Shown piece after piece: positions 23,346-34,520 of a stretch of 64,000 bases of DNA; within the stretch, counting starts at the first letter, position 1; each line of letters starts with the position of its first letter. A program made the position numbers and the translations under genes. The DNA lies in the NCBI GenBank assembly GCA_963575745.1, contig CAUYUJ010014615.1, positions 1,081,248 through 1,145,247 on the forward strand. The letters run 5' to 3'. This DNA comes from Prorocentrum cordatum (lineage: Eukaryota; Sar; Dinophyceae; Prorocentrales; Prorocentraceae). The notes beneath the pieces were generated by a model. That model ran no database searches and was not told where the DNA came from. It was given only the letters and a program-made list of their open reading frames with translations.

Positions 23346-24300
23346 GGGGCGTTGGCGTATCACACCACCTCTGGTAAAATGGACATCGCGTTTGAAGGAC
23401 AAAAGCAGGCGATCGGCAAACGAAGGAGGATGCTTCTCCTCCTCCCACTCATCCGTTTCTTTCTCTTTCTCCTTCTCTCTCTCTCTGTCCCTTTCGCTCT
23501 TTCGCTCCCTCTCTCTCTCTCTCCCTCTTTATATGTGACTTCGCACACAACACGGAAAGGCGGGAACGACAGGGGGACGTGGTTATCCTTTCACACACAG
23601 GCACACACAGACAGACACAAACAGACCTCGCACTACAGGGGGGGACGCAAGAGGGAAATTATTGCTCTCTTGTTCTCTCTTCTCTCTCTTGTACTCTCTT
23701 CCTTTATTTTTTTCTCCCTCTCCCTCTTTCTTTCTGACACTTTGCGTTCGCTGCACAGGCGATTTCCTCAGCAAGGGTGGCTGTAGCAGGAATTCCTTAC
23801 TACGACTCCCTTCAGCAAGGACTCCGCATACAAGGATGCCTTCAACAAGGGATCCACAATCAGGGGAGGAAACGAGAGGGGGGCTGTCTGCTCACTTGCA
23901 CAGCCCACAGCACAAAGGGGGGAAATGGGAGGAGGATATACGTTTTTTTTTCCCCCTCTCTCTCTCTCTCTTACTATCTCAAATTCTGTATTTTTGCAAA
24001 TCTGGGGTGGTGGGCAATTCCCTCCCCCCCGACCGCAAAAAAAAAACGCCCCCCCCCCGGGGATCCGTGGCCCCGGGGGCGCCCTGGGCGCTCCTGCGGG
24101 ACCTCCGGGGCTCCTGGAAGCCCCTGCGGGGCTGAGAAAACGAACCCAAACGAGTCCGTGGGGCGGACGAACGGCTCCGCGAGAGCTCCAAGAGGCCCCA
24201 GACACCCACCAGACGCCCGAGGACGAACCAGAGAAGACCCCCCAGAGGCCTCCGAAACACAATCAAATTATCCCAGTGCGACCCGACCTAGGAGTGGGAG
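23346..24300. other. Mosaic of short repeats, no gene
   Basis: CT tracts at about 23455-23530, 23670-23740 and 23945-23985. AAGGAT-type minisatellite units at 23765-23870. A CCTCGGGGC/CCCCAGAG relative of the GGCCC family at 24055-24270. Confidence 0.7.
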
Positions 24301-24307
24301 CATCTAG

Positions 24308-24500
24308 GAAAGCAGCATCTACATCTACACCGACAGCTACATTAACATCTACACCTGCATCTACATCTACATCCACATCACCAGCGAGACTCACATCTAC
24401 ATCTACATCTGCAACTACATCTACACCCATATCTATATCTACATCTACACCTACATCCACATCTACACCTACACCTACATCTACATCTACATCTACACTT
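24308..24500. repeat. ACATCT hexanucleotide array
   Basis: CTACAT and CTACACC units, about 30 in number. Confidence 0.93.
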
Positions 24501-24589
24501 TCGCATTGGTTTTGCTTTTGCTTTGCATTGCCTTCGGCTTTGCGTTGCTTGTGCTTTGCTTTGCTGTGGCTACTGTTGCCTTTCCTTTG

Positions 24590-25180
24590 CTTTGATGCTA
24601 TGCTATGCTATGCTATGCTATGCGTTGCTACGCTGCGCTATGCTGCGCTATGCTATGCTATGCTATGCTATGCTACGGTACGCTCGGCTGCGGTGTGCTA
24701 TGTTAGGCTATGCTATGCTATGCCATGCTATGCTATGCTATGCTATGCTATGCTATGCTATGCTGCGCTATGATATGCTATGCTATGCTAGACTATGCTG
24801 CGCTATGCTATGCTATGCTATGCTGCGCTATGCTATGCTATGCTATGATATGCTGCGCTATGCTATGCTATGCTATGCTGTGATATGCTATGCTATGCTA
24901 TGCTGCGATGTGCTATGCTAAGCTATGCTAGGTTATGCCATGCTATGCTATGCTGCACTATGCTATGATATGTCATGCTATGCAATGCTGCGTAGTGCTA
25001 TGCTGCGCTATGCTATGCTATGCTATGCTATGCTATGCTATGCTAATGCTGCGCTGCGCTGCGCTGCGCTAAGCTAAGTAGCTAGGCTACGCTAAGCTGG
25101 GCTGAGCTAAGCTAAACTAGGCTAGGCTAAGTTAAGCTAAGATGAAATAAGCTAAGCTAAGATGAGATAATCAACGCTAA
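24590..25180. repeat. GCTAT pentanucleotide array passing into GCTAA
   Basis: TGCTA repeats with GCGCTATGC variants (24590-25050), then CTGCG units, then AAGCTAAGCT units (25060-25180). Frames of Cys-Tyr-Ala-Met composition are artefacts of the 5-bp period. Confidence 0.96.
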
Positions 25181-25299
25181 GCTAAGGGGACGTAACTGGG
25201 GGAACCGCGGGGCGGATCCTGGGGGAACCGCCCGGGGCGAGCCCCACTGCCCGGCCCCTGTAAGCTCAGAGAGTAAGAACCCTTCTAGGCAGAGCCTAG

Positions 25300-25680
25300 G
25301 TAGGGAACAATGCTTCCCAACAGGTGTTGTATGATTTGGGGGATGCTCTGCTCTTCGGTCTTCTGGGCGTCCGAGACCGCCCAGGAGGCCAGAAACTCGT
25401 CCGAAAACTACCCAAGAGAGCTACGGCCCAACAGAGCCCCAAGACGGCCCGAAGAGAGCCCCATGACGGCCCAAGATGGCCCCAAGACGCCCCCCGAAGC
25501 ACTCCAAATCGTGACCCGCTCGCTCAAGGAGACCGTATTTGGAAGCAGGGTCGCCCGAGGAAGCCCCCGGAGACCCCCAGAAGGGACCCAGGAGGCCTCC
25601 AGAAGGCCCCAAGAAACCCTTAAAACTTTCGTGAGGCCCCCAAGAGGCTCTCCAAGGAGGAGCCTCAGCAAAAAGAGCTG
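25300..25680 (+). repeat. GGCCC/CAAGA minisatellite
   Basis: Units such as CCCAAGACGGCCCGAAGAGA, the same family as 1270-2085. Confidence 0.75.
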
Positions 25681-25884
25681 AGGATGGGAACGAATTCGAA
25701 GGTTAGGGCGAGAATGAGGAAGAGGAAGAAGACACTTGAAGTACAAGTAATAACCAAACTGATTATAACGACGATGCCAGGCAAAACCAACATGCCAAAC
25801 ATCAAGGACCAAGGTGCATGGCGCGAAACGCCATTGCAGTCTTGTATATAGATGTGTGCACATACATCTCTCTATCCTGGAATA

Positions 25885-25972
25885 TTGTTCTCTCTCTCTC
25901 TCTTGCTTTTTCTCGCATACCCTCTCTTTCTCTCTCTCTCTCTCCCTCTCCCTATCGTTCTTTATTTATTTT

Positions 25973-26004
<32 letters not shown>

Positions 26005-26065
26005 CCCCTCTCTCTCACTATCTCTCTCTCTCTCTCTTTTCCTCTTTTTCTCTCCCTCTCACACT
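25885..26065. repeat. CT dinucleotide tract
   Basis: TCTCTC repeats with TTT interruptions. Confidence 0.93.
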
Positions 26066-26099
26066 CACGCACCGCCCAACCGATCAAACCCCAGTGGGA

Positions 26100-26985
26100 C
26101 TCCACGCGACAGCCTCCACTGGGGCCGTTGCTGTAAATCCTTCGTAAGGATCTTGCAGTAAAGGACCCTCGGTAAGCATTATGTTCTAGTACGGGCTCCC
26201 CATTACGGGCTTCTTCCGCAAACATCAATTGGCAAAGATGCCTGTATCAAGGAAACCGTAGTGAGGACCATTTTGGTCAGGAATCCTGAGCGAGGATGTC
26301 GTTAGTAGGCATTCGTTTACCAAGGAACACTTAGCGATGACCGTTTAGTGAGACATCCTCAGAGATGATGCCTTTTTAACAAGGATCCCCCCAATAAGAA
26401 TCCCTGCAATACATATTCATTGCTAATGGTTCCTTTAACCCGGGTTCCTTCATAAGGATTCCGTGTGTAAGGGATCCGCTGCAGGGTGAATTTAGTAAGG
26501 CCTCCTGGGTGAGGGTGCCTGCAGTACGGATCCCCTCAGGAAGGCCCCCTGCAGCACATATTCCTTACTACTGCGCCATGTAGCAACGAGCCATCGATAA
26601 ACTTGCCATCAATCTAGTAAGCATTCATTGGTAAGGGTGCTGTTATCAAGGGATCGTTGATAAACATGCCTTTGAGAAGAGATTCTTCAAACATGATGTG
26701 CTTTGTAATGGCTCCTTATTGGGACTGCATGCAGTAAGGCCCCCCCCCCACTGGTAAGTACCCTGTGGTACGGACGTCTTACGAATACTCCCTGTCGTAA
26801 GGACTCCTTCATTAAGGATGCGGGCTCCTGAGTAAGGATACCTTCAGCATTGGGTGTTCAGGAAGGCCTCGTAGTGAGGGTACCTTCAGTGAGGATCCTC
26901 TCAGACAGACACCTTGTACTAATGACTTATTACTAATACGTCTTAGAGCGAGGATTCCTCAACACGGATGGCCTGAGTAAGGGGG
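26100..26985 (+). repeat. AAGGAT minisatellite, array 1
   Basis: About 55 diverged 14-17 bp units around the consensus AGTAAGGATNCCTG. The segment 26755-26850 aligns with 29648-29735 including the order of variant units. Confidence 0.85.
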
Positions 26986-28436
26986 TCATGACCTGGGGGG
27001 GCCAAACAACTTGTTCAAAACTTAACACGTTGATATATTATCCCCCCCCAGCAGCCACCACCAGCACCACTGGACTGAGACTGCAGGGACGGGCGAGGTC
27101 TCCCCTCAGCAAGGACCCCTGGAGCCCCACAAGCCTTTAGAGGGCTTCCTCTTCCAACCCCTCTTCTCCCTCTTCTGGAAAGGGCTTGCCACTCTTCCCT
27201 TTTAATAAACACCCCCTCCCCCAGGCGACCGGCAGCCAACCAGGACAAATGCGGATCCTCCCCCTCGCACAAAATTGTCAACAAACAATGCGAAGCACAC
27301 TTTGGGGCAAACTCTTGGGTTATACTGGCGGGCCCCGCGAGCACTTTGCATTGTTTTTTGAAAAGGACGGCGGGAAGGCCCTCACATTGTCTGCTTTGCG
27401 CACGGCCACCTCCCAGTAAAAAAACAAAACAAAATGCACTTGTCGGCTAAATCTAGATCATACCCGGCCACCCTGCGATCACTGTCCATTGGTTCTTGAC
27501 GAGGACCGCGGGGTGCTTTCATATTGCCGACTGTCTGCAGGCCGCCCCAAACACCATGATGGCCTCCCCGCTGGGATTGTGCACTGGTTTTCGACAAGGA
27601 TGGTTGGGGCCGACATGTGTCCCGATGCGTGCTGTCACGTGCGCGGGCGCACCTGGCACACCCTGCGCGTGCCCCAGACGTGGCGCACTTGGCGCGGTCA
27701 GACCATGCGGCACACATGGCGCACGTGGCGAATCTGGCGCGCGAGGCGTGCCTGGCAAGCTTGGGGCCCAGGGGTCTACACCCCCTCCCCCACCCTGCCA
27801 GCGGCCAGCCCGAAACCATGCCAACCCCATGAGGCCACCCCCTCACCACCCCTGTCAACAAACAATACTAAACGCACTCAGCCGCGGCCGCCCCGCGACC
27901 ATTTTGTATGTGTATCTTACAGGGACGGCTGGGGTGTCAGCAGATCTCACCTGCCTTCTGGGCGCAAGTGGTCGATCGACTGGTTTGACACATCAGCGGC
28001 TGCTGCCTTTTTCGCCTTACCGTTTCCGATGGGTTTTCGAAACCTCCACATGGCTCCAAAGTTGGCCAAGAAAGCTCAAAGCCAGGCCCCAGAGCCCCTA
28101 TTGGTCCCAGTGGCTGGCGCACCTGGCGGCTGGAGCACGTGAAACACCGGGCGCGCGTGGAGCACGTGCCGCACCTGGCGCGCCTGGCACGCGTGGGCCT
28201 CCAGGGCAGGGCCTGGTGCATGTGGAGCCCGTGGCGTCTGCGGCGTTCTTACGCGATATGCTGACTCCCGGATGTTATGTATGTGTTGGGAGGGCGGGTG
28301 GGAGTGAGCACGACGGCTTGCGGGCGGGTGGGAAGCTTGAACCCTCCCCCTACCCCGTCCCCTGGACCTGGACGGGGGGAGTCGCGACCGCTTGGGGCGT
28401 CCAAGAAGGCCTCGGCCAGAAGGCAAAAATCATTGA
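26986..28436. other. Unassigned 1.45-kb stretch, no gene recognised
   Basis: Two clusters of GGCGCACGT-type 9-bp repeats (27680-27770 and 28105-28210) and two GTCAACAAACAAT motifs (27279 and 27856). The 316-codon plus frame here (27496-28446) has no recognisable domain and includes the minisatellite, so I do not call it. Confidence 0.5.
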
Positions 28437-28441
28437 TTATA

Positions 28442-28966
28442 CGTAGCACCCCGCAGTTGCAGATAAGAGTGAGGGGGCGGGGGCGGGGTGGGTCGCGGGT
28501 GGGTCGCGGCGGCGAATCGCGGGTGGGTTGCGGGGTGAATCGCGATTGGGTCGCGGGGTGGGTTGCGGGTGGGTCGCGGGTGGGTCGCGGGTGGGACGCG
28601 CGTGGATCGCTGGTGGGTCGCGGGTGGGTCGCGGGTGGGTCGCGGGCGGGTCGCGGGCGGGTCGCGCGGTGGGTCGCGGGCGGGTCGCGGTCGCGGGTGG
28701 GGGCGGGTTATTCGCGGGGTGGGTCGCGGATGGGTCGCGGGTGGGTCGTGGGTTGGTCGCGGGTGGGTCGCGGGTAGGGTCGCGGGCGGGACGACGACAA
28801 CAAACAACAGCAAACAACAGCAAACAACAGCAAACAACAGTAACACCAGCACCAGCACCAGCACCAGCACCAGCACCACCAACAACAACAATCCGCACCG
28901 CGGAAGCCCACTTCAACAACGCACCCAGTGACAGTGAATGACCGTTCGGTCCCCTCACTCTGGCAG
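28442..28966 (+). mobile_element. GAGTGAGGGG-TIR element, copy 3
   Basis: End 1 is CGTAGCACCCCGCAGTTGCA followed by GATAAGAGTGAGGGG (28463-28477). The interior is a GGTGGGTCGCGG array (28480-28800) and a short AACAGCAAAC/CAGCAC array (28801-28880). End 2 contains ATCCGCACCGCGGAAGCCCA and GACAGTGAATGACCGTTCGG, then CCCCTCACTC (28951-28960). Confidence 0.7.
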
Positions 28967-29039
28967 AGACGCTGGCCGCAGGTTGGCCTCCTGGGGGGCG
29001 ACGCTAACGTAGTATCCCCAACCTTCTTTGATCGATCTC

Positions 29040-29400
29040 CTCCAGGATGGCTCCAAGGTGGCCCCCAAGGCTCTCAAAAAGGGGCGCCCAAGACGCCCCA
29101 AGAGGACCCCAAGAGGCCTCAAAAGGCTCCCAAGAAATCACAGAGAGGTTCCCCCAACCGCCAGGAGGACCCCCACGACGCCCCAAGAGGACCCCGAGAC
29201 CAAGAGGTATCCGAAGGGACCCCGAGATGCATACAAGAGGCATCTGGCCTTTCTATTCGCCTTATTCCTCCTCCTCTTCTTCCTCATCTGCCTATTCCTC
29301 CTTGTCCCTCCTCCGCCCTCCTCCTCCCCCCCTCCTCCTCCTCCTCCTCCTCCTCCTCCTCCTCCACCTCCACCTCCTCATCCTCCTCCGATCTTTCCTC
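29040..29400 (+). repeat. GGCCC/CAAGA minisatellite followed by CCT array
   Basis: CCCAAGAGG units (29040-29230) are followed by a CCT tract (29265-29400). This is the same module pair seen at 1270-2155, 8040-8690 and 49830-50635. Confidence 0.8.
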
Positions 29401-29549
29401 CATCATTCCCCTCTTGGGGTACGACGGCTTCCCAGGCCCTTATTCCACTGCATTCGCGTCCACTGATCAGGGCAACTCGCCTGGGCATCGTTTCTAGATG
29501 GGCTGGTGGGGGTGCGCGAAGCGCCTCGCAGAAGGGTTCACCACACATG

Positions 29550-29930
29550 TTTCCTTTCGTAAGAGCTCCTTAGTAAGGACGGCCGTAGTAAGGGATGCAT
29601 CTCATGGGTATTGTTGTGTAAGGCCTCCTGTAATAAAGGTCATCGGAAAGTACCCCTGTAGTAAGGACGCCTTGCGACTACTCCCTGCCTTAAGGATTTC
29701 GTAACAAGGATGCGGGCACCTGAGTCATGATACCTTTAGTGAGGGATCCAAATTGAGGATGCTGTCAGTGAGGCATTATTAATGGGGATGCCTGTAAAAA
29801 TGATTCCCCCCTTTGAAGGACCCCTGTAGGAAGGACTCCTTACTAATACTTCCCCTAGCACGGATTCCTTATATACACACATCTATATGTGTATGTATGT
29901 ATGTATGTATGCATGTATATACTCACCACA
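29550..29930 (+). repeat. AAGGAT minisatellite, array 2, and GTAT tract
   Basis: AGTAAGGACNCC units (29550-29880), then a TATGTATG tract (29885-29925). Confidence 0.82.
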
Positions 29931-30194
29931 TCAGATGCACCACCTAGACTGAAACCATATTATATTGCACCGCATGAGCTGCAAGACGCTTAGATTCTCC
30001 CTTCGGGAAGAGACTCTACCCCCCCCCCCGCGTTATCCGTTCCCCTTCCGGGTATGTACATCATATATGATCCTGACCACATGTCCATCCTAAATATGAA
30101 TGTACAGCATCCTCGGGGAACCGGTATCGCTCCCCCTGAGGTTCCCTTGTAAGTAAAAACAATACGCGGGGACATCTTTTGTTCGAACATGATA

Positions 30195-30670
30195 CTTTTC
30201 CACGAATCCCTTCCAGCAAATGGGACGAAGTGCACACGCGCGCGTCGTCGCGCGCGCATGCCGAAAAGCTCCAACAACCTGCGGTGTCGGAAGGATTTCG
30301 CAATCGAGTTTCCCAAACAAACATACAAAAACACATGGTTTCGCAAGACTGATTGGCTAAAGAAGCTTACGCGGGAGCTCTTGCGAAATCTCAAGACAAG
30401 CATAGGTTCTTCAAGATTTTCACAACATGCTACCAAACGGGCTTCGCGCGCGCATGTCGAAATCTGTCGAACGCCCTTGCGCGTGTGCCGTTGCGAGAAT
30501 CCTCGGCAAAAAACGGGACGAAGTGCAGACGCGCGCGTCGTCGCGCGCGTATGCAGAAATCCTTCACAACCCATCGGTTTTGGAAGGATTTCAAAATCAT
30601 ATGTCCAAACAACCCACAAAACCACAAGATTTCGCAACACGGATTTTCAACAAAAGCGTGCGCGCGCGCT
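30195..30670 (+). repeat. ~291-bp tandem duplication with alternating CG core
   Basis: Two units are anchored by GGGACGAAGTGCA at about 30221 and 30512. Each contains a CGCGCGCGTCGTCGCGCGCG core, then CGGTNTTGGAAGGATTTC and AAAACCACANGATTTCGCAA segments. Divergence is moderate. Confidence 0.75.
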
Positions 30671-30674
30671 CTTG

Positions 30675-30705
<31 letters not shown>

Positions 30706-31400
30706 CTCCCTTCTCCCGCGTCGTCGTCGTCGTCGTCGCCTACGTCGTCCTCTGTCTTTCCTCGTGTTCGTCGTCGTCGTCCTCTTTGGCGTCGTGGTCG
30801 TTTCCGTCGTCGTTGTCGCCGTGGTCGTCCTTCCTCCTCCTCCCTCGTCGTCGTCGTCGTCCGTCGTCGGCGTCTCGTCGTCGTCCCTCCTATTTCGTCG
30901 CCGTCGTCGCGTCGTCGTTGTTGTTGTCGTCGTCGTCTTCCCTCCTCCCTCGTCCTTGTCGTCGTCGGCGTCGCCGTCCTTCCTCCTTCTTCGTCGTTCG
31001 CGTCGTCGCCGTCCTCCCTCCTCCCTCGTCGTTGTCGTCGTTGTCGTCGTTGTCGTCGTTGTCGCCGTCGTCGTCCTCCCTTCTCCCTCGTCGTCGTCTT
31101 CGTTGGCGATGTCGTCGTCGTCTTCGTCGTCGTCGGCGTCGTCGAGGTCTTCGTCGTCGACGTCGGCGTTGTCGTCGTCGCCGCCGTCGTCGTCGTCTTC
31201 GTCGTCGTCGGCGTTGTTGACGTCGTCGTCGTCGTCGTCGGTGTCGTCGTTGTCGTCGTCGTCGGCGTCGTCATCGTCGTTGTCGGCGTCGGCGTCGTCG
31301 TCGTCGGTGTCGTCGTCGTTGTCGTCGTCGTCGTTGTCGTCGTCGAAGTCGTCTGAGACGTCGTCGGTGTCCGTAGTCGTTGTCGTCGGTGTCGTCGTAG
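30675..31400. repeat. GTC trinucleotide array
   Basis: CGTCGT repeats with CCTCCCTC and TTGTCGTC variants. All frames are open, giving Ser, Val/Arg or Asp-rich artefacts. Confidence 0.95.
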
Positions 31401-31416
31401 TCGGTCTTAAGAGGTT

Positions 31417-31959
31417 TTGCAAACCAAATTGTGGATCGGTGGGTGGGATGTTTGCAAGAGCATGGGATGTGTCGAATCATGGGTAAAAATCACTTGCACC
31501 CCGTACGTTGCACCACGCAAATGGCGAAAGAAGGATACCCGTACCGCTACTCCCCGGACCTCTCCTGGGGTGCGTTCTGAATCAAATATGAAAGCTAATC
31601 CTGTGGTGACGACGAGGGCCTCACAGGAGGCCCAAAAAGGCGAAAACGAGGGAACGATAGAGGTATCGGTATCCGTGCACATCGAGAGTGCAAGAACCGA
31701 CAAATTGTATCCCACGCTGGCAAATATTGTTGCGCAGTTGCAAACCAAGCAGGCAGCAACACGACAGAACGTGATAATCGAATTCAGGTGCAACTCAAAT
31801 GTAGGAATGCCATCCTCGAACTCTTTGAATCACTCGTCTCCTCCGCTGAACGTGAATGCTGCCTGGCTTCGTCCCACCATTCTTGCAACTTGCACGCGCA
31901 TTCGGAACCACCTGAGACAACTAACCCCGCCAGCCTGGGTAAAAAAGCCCGAACAGTAG
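31417..31959 (+). CDS. Hypothetical 180-residue open frame
   Basis: I do not recognise a family. Unlike most frames in the window it is not low-complexity: residues about 75-130 include ordinary mixed stretches such as ANIVAQLQTKQAATRQNVII, which could form a helix and a strand. There is no signal peptide, membrane segment or catalytic motif. It lies in one of the few non-repetitive, moderate-GC patches, just after the GTC array. It could equally be a chance open frame or part of a spliced gene. Confidence 0.18.
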   Translation: MQTKLWIGGWDVCKSMGCVESWVKITCTPYVAPRKWRKKDTRTATPRTSPGVRSESNMKANPVVTTRASQEAQKGENEGTIEVSVSVHIESARTDKLYPTLANIVAQLQTKQAATRQNVIIEFRCNSNVGMPSSNSLNHSSPPLNVNAAWLRPTILATCTRIRNHLRQLTPPAWVKKPEQ

Positions 31960-32640
31960 CATGTTACGCAGAAAGCTGCCGCGCCACTCAGGCAGGTGAA
32001 GGCTGAAGCAACCTCCCGCCCGTCCGCATTTTAAGGTGCGCTACTCGTCCCAGCCTTCTCTGCTGCCCTCTCGTTCTATGCTTCGAGGCATCAATCGTGA
32101 CAAGGTCAACAACTTTCTGAGTTTGCACGAGTGTTGCGGCGGCCATTGCCGGGATACCTGCGCAGTCACAACGCCCTAACCATCACCGTGGCAGAGACTG
32201 CTGCTACGTGGAATGCTGACAATGGTGCTGTCTGCTACTTATGACATCAATGCTCTCTTTCTCTCTCTCTCTCCCTCTTTCTTTGTGCTCTGTATACTGG
32301 TCTCTCTCTCTCTCTCTTTCTCGCCTTCCTCTCTCCCCATCACGCTTCGCTGCGATGATAATGATCTGATACCTTTTGTGTTGCAATTACTTCGGCTTCC
32401 GAGACACGAATGACCGCTCCCCTGGGCAAGACGTCCATTCGACAATGTTCGTTTGGGGCACAGGTCTGAAGTGTCGCGCCTCCCGAAAAGAAACGTCTTA
32501 CTTCGCTCCGCAGCGGGTGGGACCTGTCCAAGAACTCCGCTGTGGGCCCGACGGACCACGGCGATCGCAGCAAATTTCGCTCGAAAGCGCCTCTTGGGGA
32601 GCCCCTGTGCTGAAAAATCTTTACGAGGAGGTCACAAGGT
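31960..32640. other. Unassigned stretch with CT tract
   Basis: CT dinucleotide tract at 32240-32340; otherwise no repeat or gene recognised. Confidence 0.55.
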
Positions 32641-33010
32641 CTGCTGAGATGGCCAAGGACCTTCAAAGACCTCTGGACATGCCCCCGAGAGGGCTCCAGC
32701 TGTCCCTCGGGGGCGCCCCGGCAGGCCCTGGAAAGAACACAAACGCAATCATACTATATCGTGAGCCATGGAATATCAACGCACCTCTCCAAGTACATTT
32801 CCGTAACTTCCTCGCCCACGATGGCTTCCACAATACCGTGGGACAGACGTGGGGCCGCCCCAAGCCGTCTCCAGGTAGTCTGAGGCCCTTCGGACGGCCT
32901 CGAAAGAGCGCGACCTCGGCAGCCCAAGAGTGCCCCAGGACGGCCCCAGGACCTCCCCAAACAGCGGCGAGACCCCCTAATACGGACCCCAGACTAAAGT
33001 TTTTAAAGGC
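32640..33010 (+). repeat. GGCCC-family minisatellite, highly diverged
   Basis: Scattered GGCCCCAGGACC and CCCAAGAG units mixed with unrelated sequence. Confidence 0.5.
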
Positions 33011-33041
33011 CTCCCAACTGGGGTCCGAGTAGATAGGGGTC

Positions 33042-33408
33042 GGAGGACCGCGCCGCATCGCCGATGCATCTTCGGTGGCAACTCACTGGAGCCTCCCAAA
33101 CTATCTTGTCGGCTCTTGCGAATCGACGCTAGTCGACGCTAAACCGACGCTCATCGACACTACATCGACGCTCATCGACACCAACCGACGCTAAATCGGC
33201 GCTATCTCATCGACTCCAGACGCTGATTTACGCTGATCGACGCTAGAGACGGAATGAAGAGGGTATACCCAGCTCCCGTGATTTGCCACCGAATGCATCG
33301 GCGATGCATGGGCGGCGTTGGCGACGCATCGGCGCCGTCGGCGTGGAGAAAATCGGGCTCCACATCGAGCCGCATCACCGATGCATCGGCGATGCAGCGC
33401 GGTCCTCC
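33042..33408. mobile_element. TIR element with 29-bp inverted ends
   Basis: The left end 33042-33070 (GGAGGACCGCGCCGCATCGC and on) and right end 33380-33408 are reverse complements with one mismatch in 29 bp. Inside are a GATCGACGCTA minisatellite (33115-33245) and a CATCGGCGATGC-rich segment. A shortened relative lies at 57755-57860. No coding capacity, so it would be non-autonomous. Confidence 0.65.
33115..33245 (+). repeat. ~11-bp ATCGACGCTA minisatellite
   Basis: About eleven units such as TCGACGCTAAA and TCGACACTACA, nested within the TIR element. Confidence 0.85.
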
Positions 33409-33787
33409 AGCCCCGTGAACACTTGCCGCTCCCGAGGCTGTACAATGTGCCCACCGCCAGCGCTCTCCCACGCGGCCTCGGGCACGCGGGCGCACCCGGG
33501 AGGGAGGCCGGGTGCCCGACCCGCCATCGCCGCACACCCGCGGCGACGCACGACCGCCGATCCTGGCCCAGCTTCAGGAGAGCGGGGCGCGACGCGGGGA
33601 AGGGTGGCAGCGGAGGGGCGCCCAGAAGACATGCGCGCGGTGCCGCCCACGCTCAGCACAAGGCGCCGCGCCGCCGCCCGCGCAGCGACGCGATGGGCCG
33701 GTGGCGGCCCTCGGCGGAGCTGGCTGCCACGACGCCTCCGGGCCGCTGCGGGGACCCCCAGCGGACGCATCTGCTCTTCGATTGGGT
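33409..33787. other. GC-rich stretch, no gene recognised
   Basis: Open frames on both strands with Arg/Ala/Gly composition. It ends at the first MITE copy. Exonic status cannot be judged. Confidence 0.45.
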
Positions 33788-33935
33788 CGGCCATGTCCCC
33801 CTACAGACGGAGTTTGGACGAAAACTCAAACATAGTAAAACACATACTCAACAAAAATGCTCAGAAATGCTAGAAAAATCGTCCCCAGACTATTTTTGCC
33901 TGCTTTTAAATATTCCCCCTGTAGAGTTAAGCCCG
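33788..33935 (+). mobile_element. MITE family copy A
   Basis: An AT-rich ~148-bp element beginning CGGCCATGTCCCCCTACAGA and ending CCCCCTGTAGAG...CCCG. The internal core AAAATCGTCCCCAGACTATT is shared with copies B, E and F. It joins copy B directly, in opposite orientation. Confidence 0.75.
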
Positions 33936-34057
33936 GCCTGTCTCTCTACAGGAGGAATCTTAAAAAATAGTCAAAATAGTTAGGGGACGATGTTTTGAGT
34001 ATTCTTGGAGCTATTCTTAAATTTTCGCCCAAATCTCCCTGCAAGGGGACAGGCCCG
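33934..34057 (-). mobile_element. MITE family copy B (inverted)
   Basis: The reverse complement of the family: reads GGCCTGTCTCTCTACAGGAG, the core inverted as AAATAGTCAAAATAGTTAGG, then GGACGATGTTTT, and ends CAAGGGGACAGGCCCG. It shares its left base pairs with copy A. Confidence 0.75.
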
Positions 34058-34520
34058 ACCTATCCGTCGAGGCACAAGCCCGGCTCAACTCTTCGACGGG
34101 GCCGCGCCCGCTGCGCGTGCGGCCGCGCAGCCGCGACCGGACGCGACGCCCCGCCGCGCTGCCGCGGGGCCTGCGGCGGCAGTGCAAGCGAGGGCTCCGG
34201 CACGACTTGGCGGCCCCGGGGCGTGTGGTCGTCGCCCCTGCCCTGCGGGCCCCGCGCCGTGGGCGGCCTCGGCTCTGGCGGTCGCCCCGAAGGGTTGTGG
34301 GGCGCACAGAGACATACCAATATGACATGCCCTCCTCAGAGGCGCGCGTCCGACCCGAACATGCAGTATACCCGTCTTGTGGTATATCGTTTCCCGAGCG
34401 GTGTGGTCAGAAGACGCCCGCCACGACGCATATACTATAGGATTTCTCGGTGCGCGCGTCGCCCCTGGGGGGACGACGCACACATACTAGAAGTATGTCG
34501 GGGTGTCGCCAACGTTAGGT
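34058..34520. other. GC-rich stretch between MITE copies
   Basis: No gene recognised. A GC-rich first half passes into mixed sequence with GCGCGCGTC and ACGACGCATA motifs. Both strands are open over about 200 bp. Confidence 0.45.
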
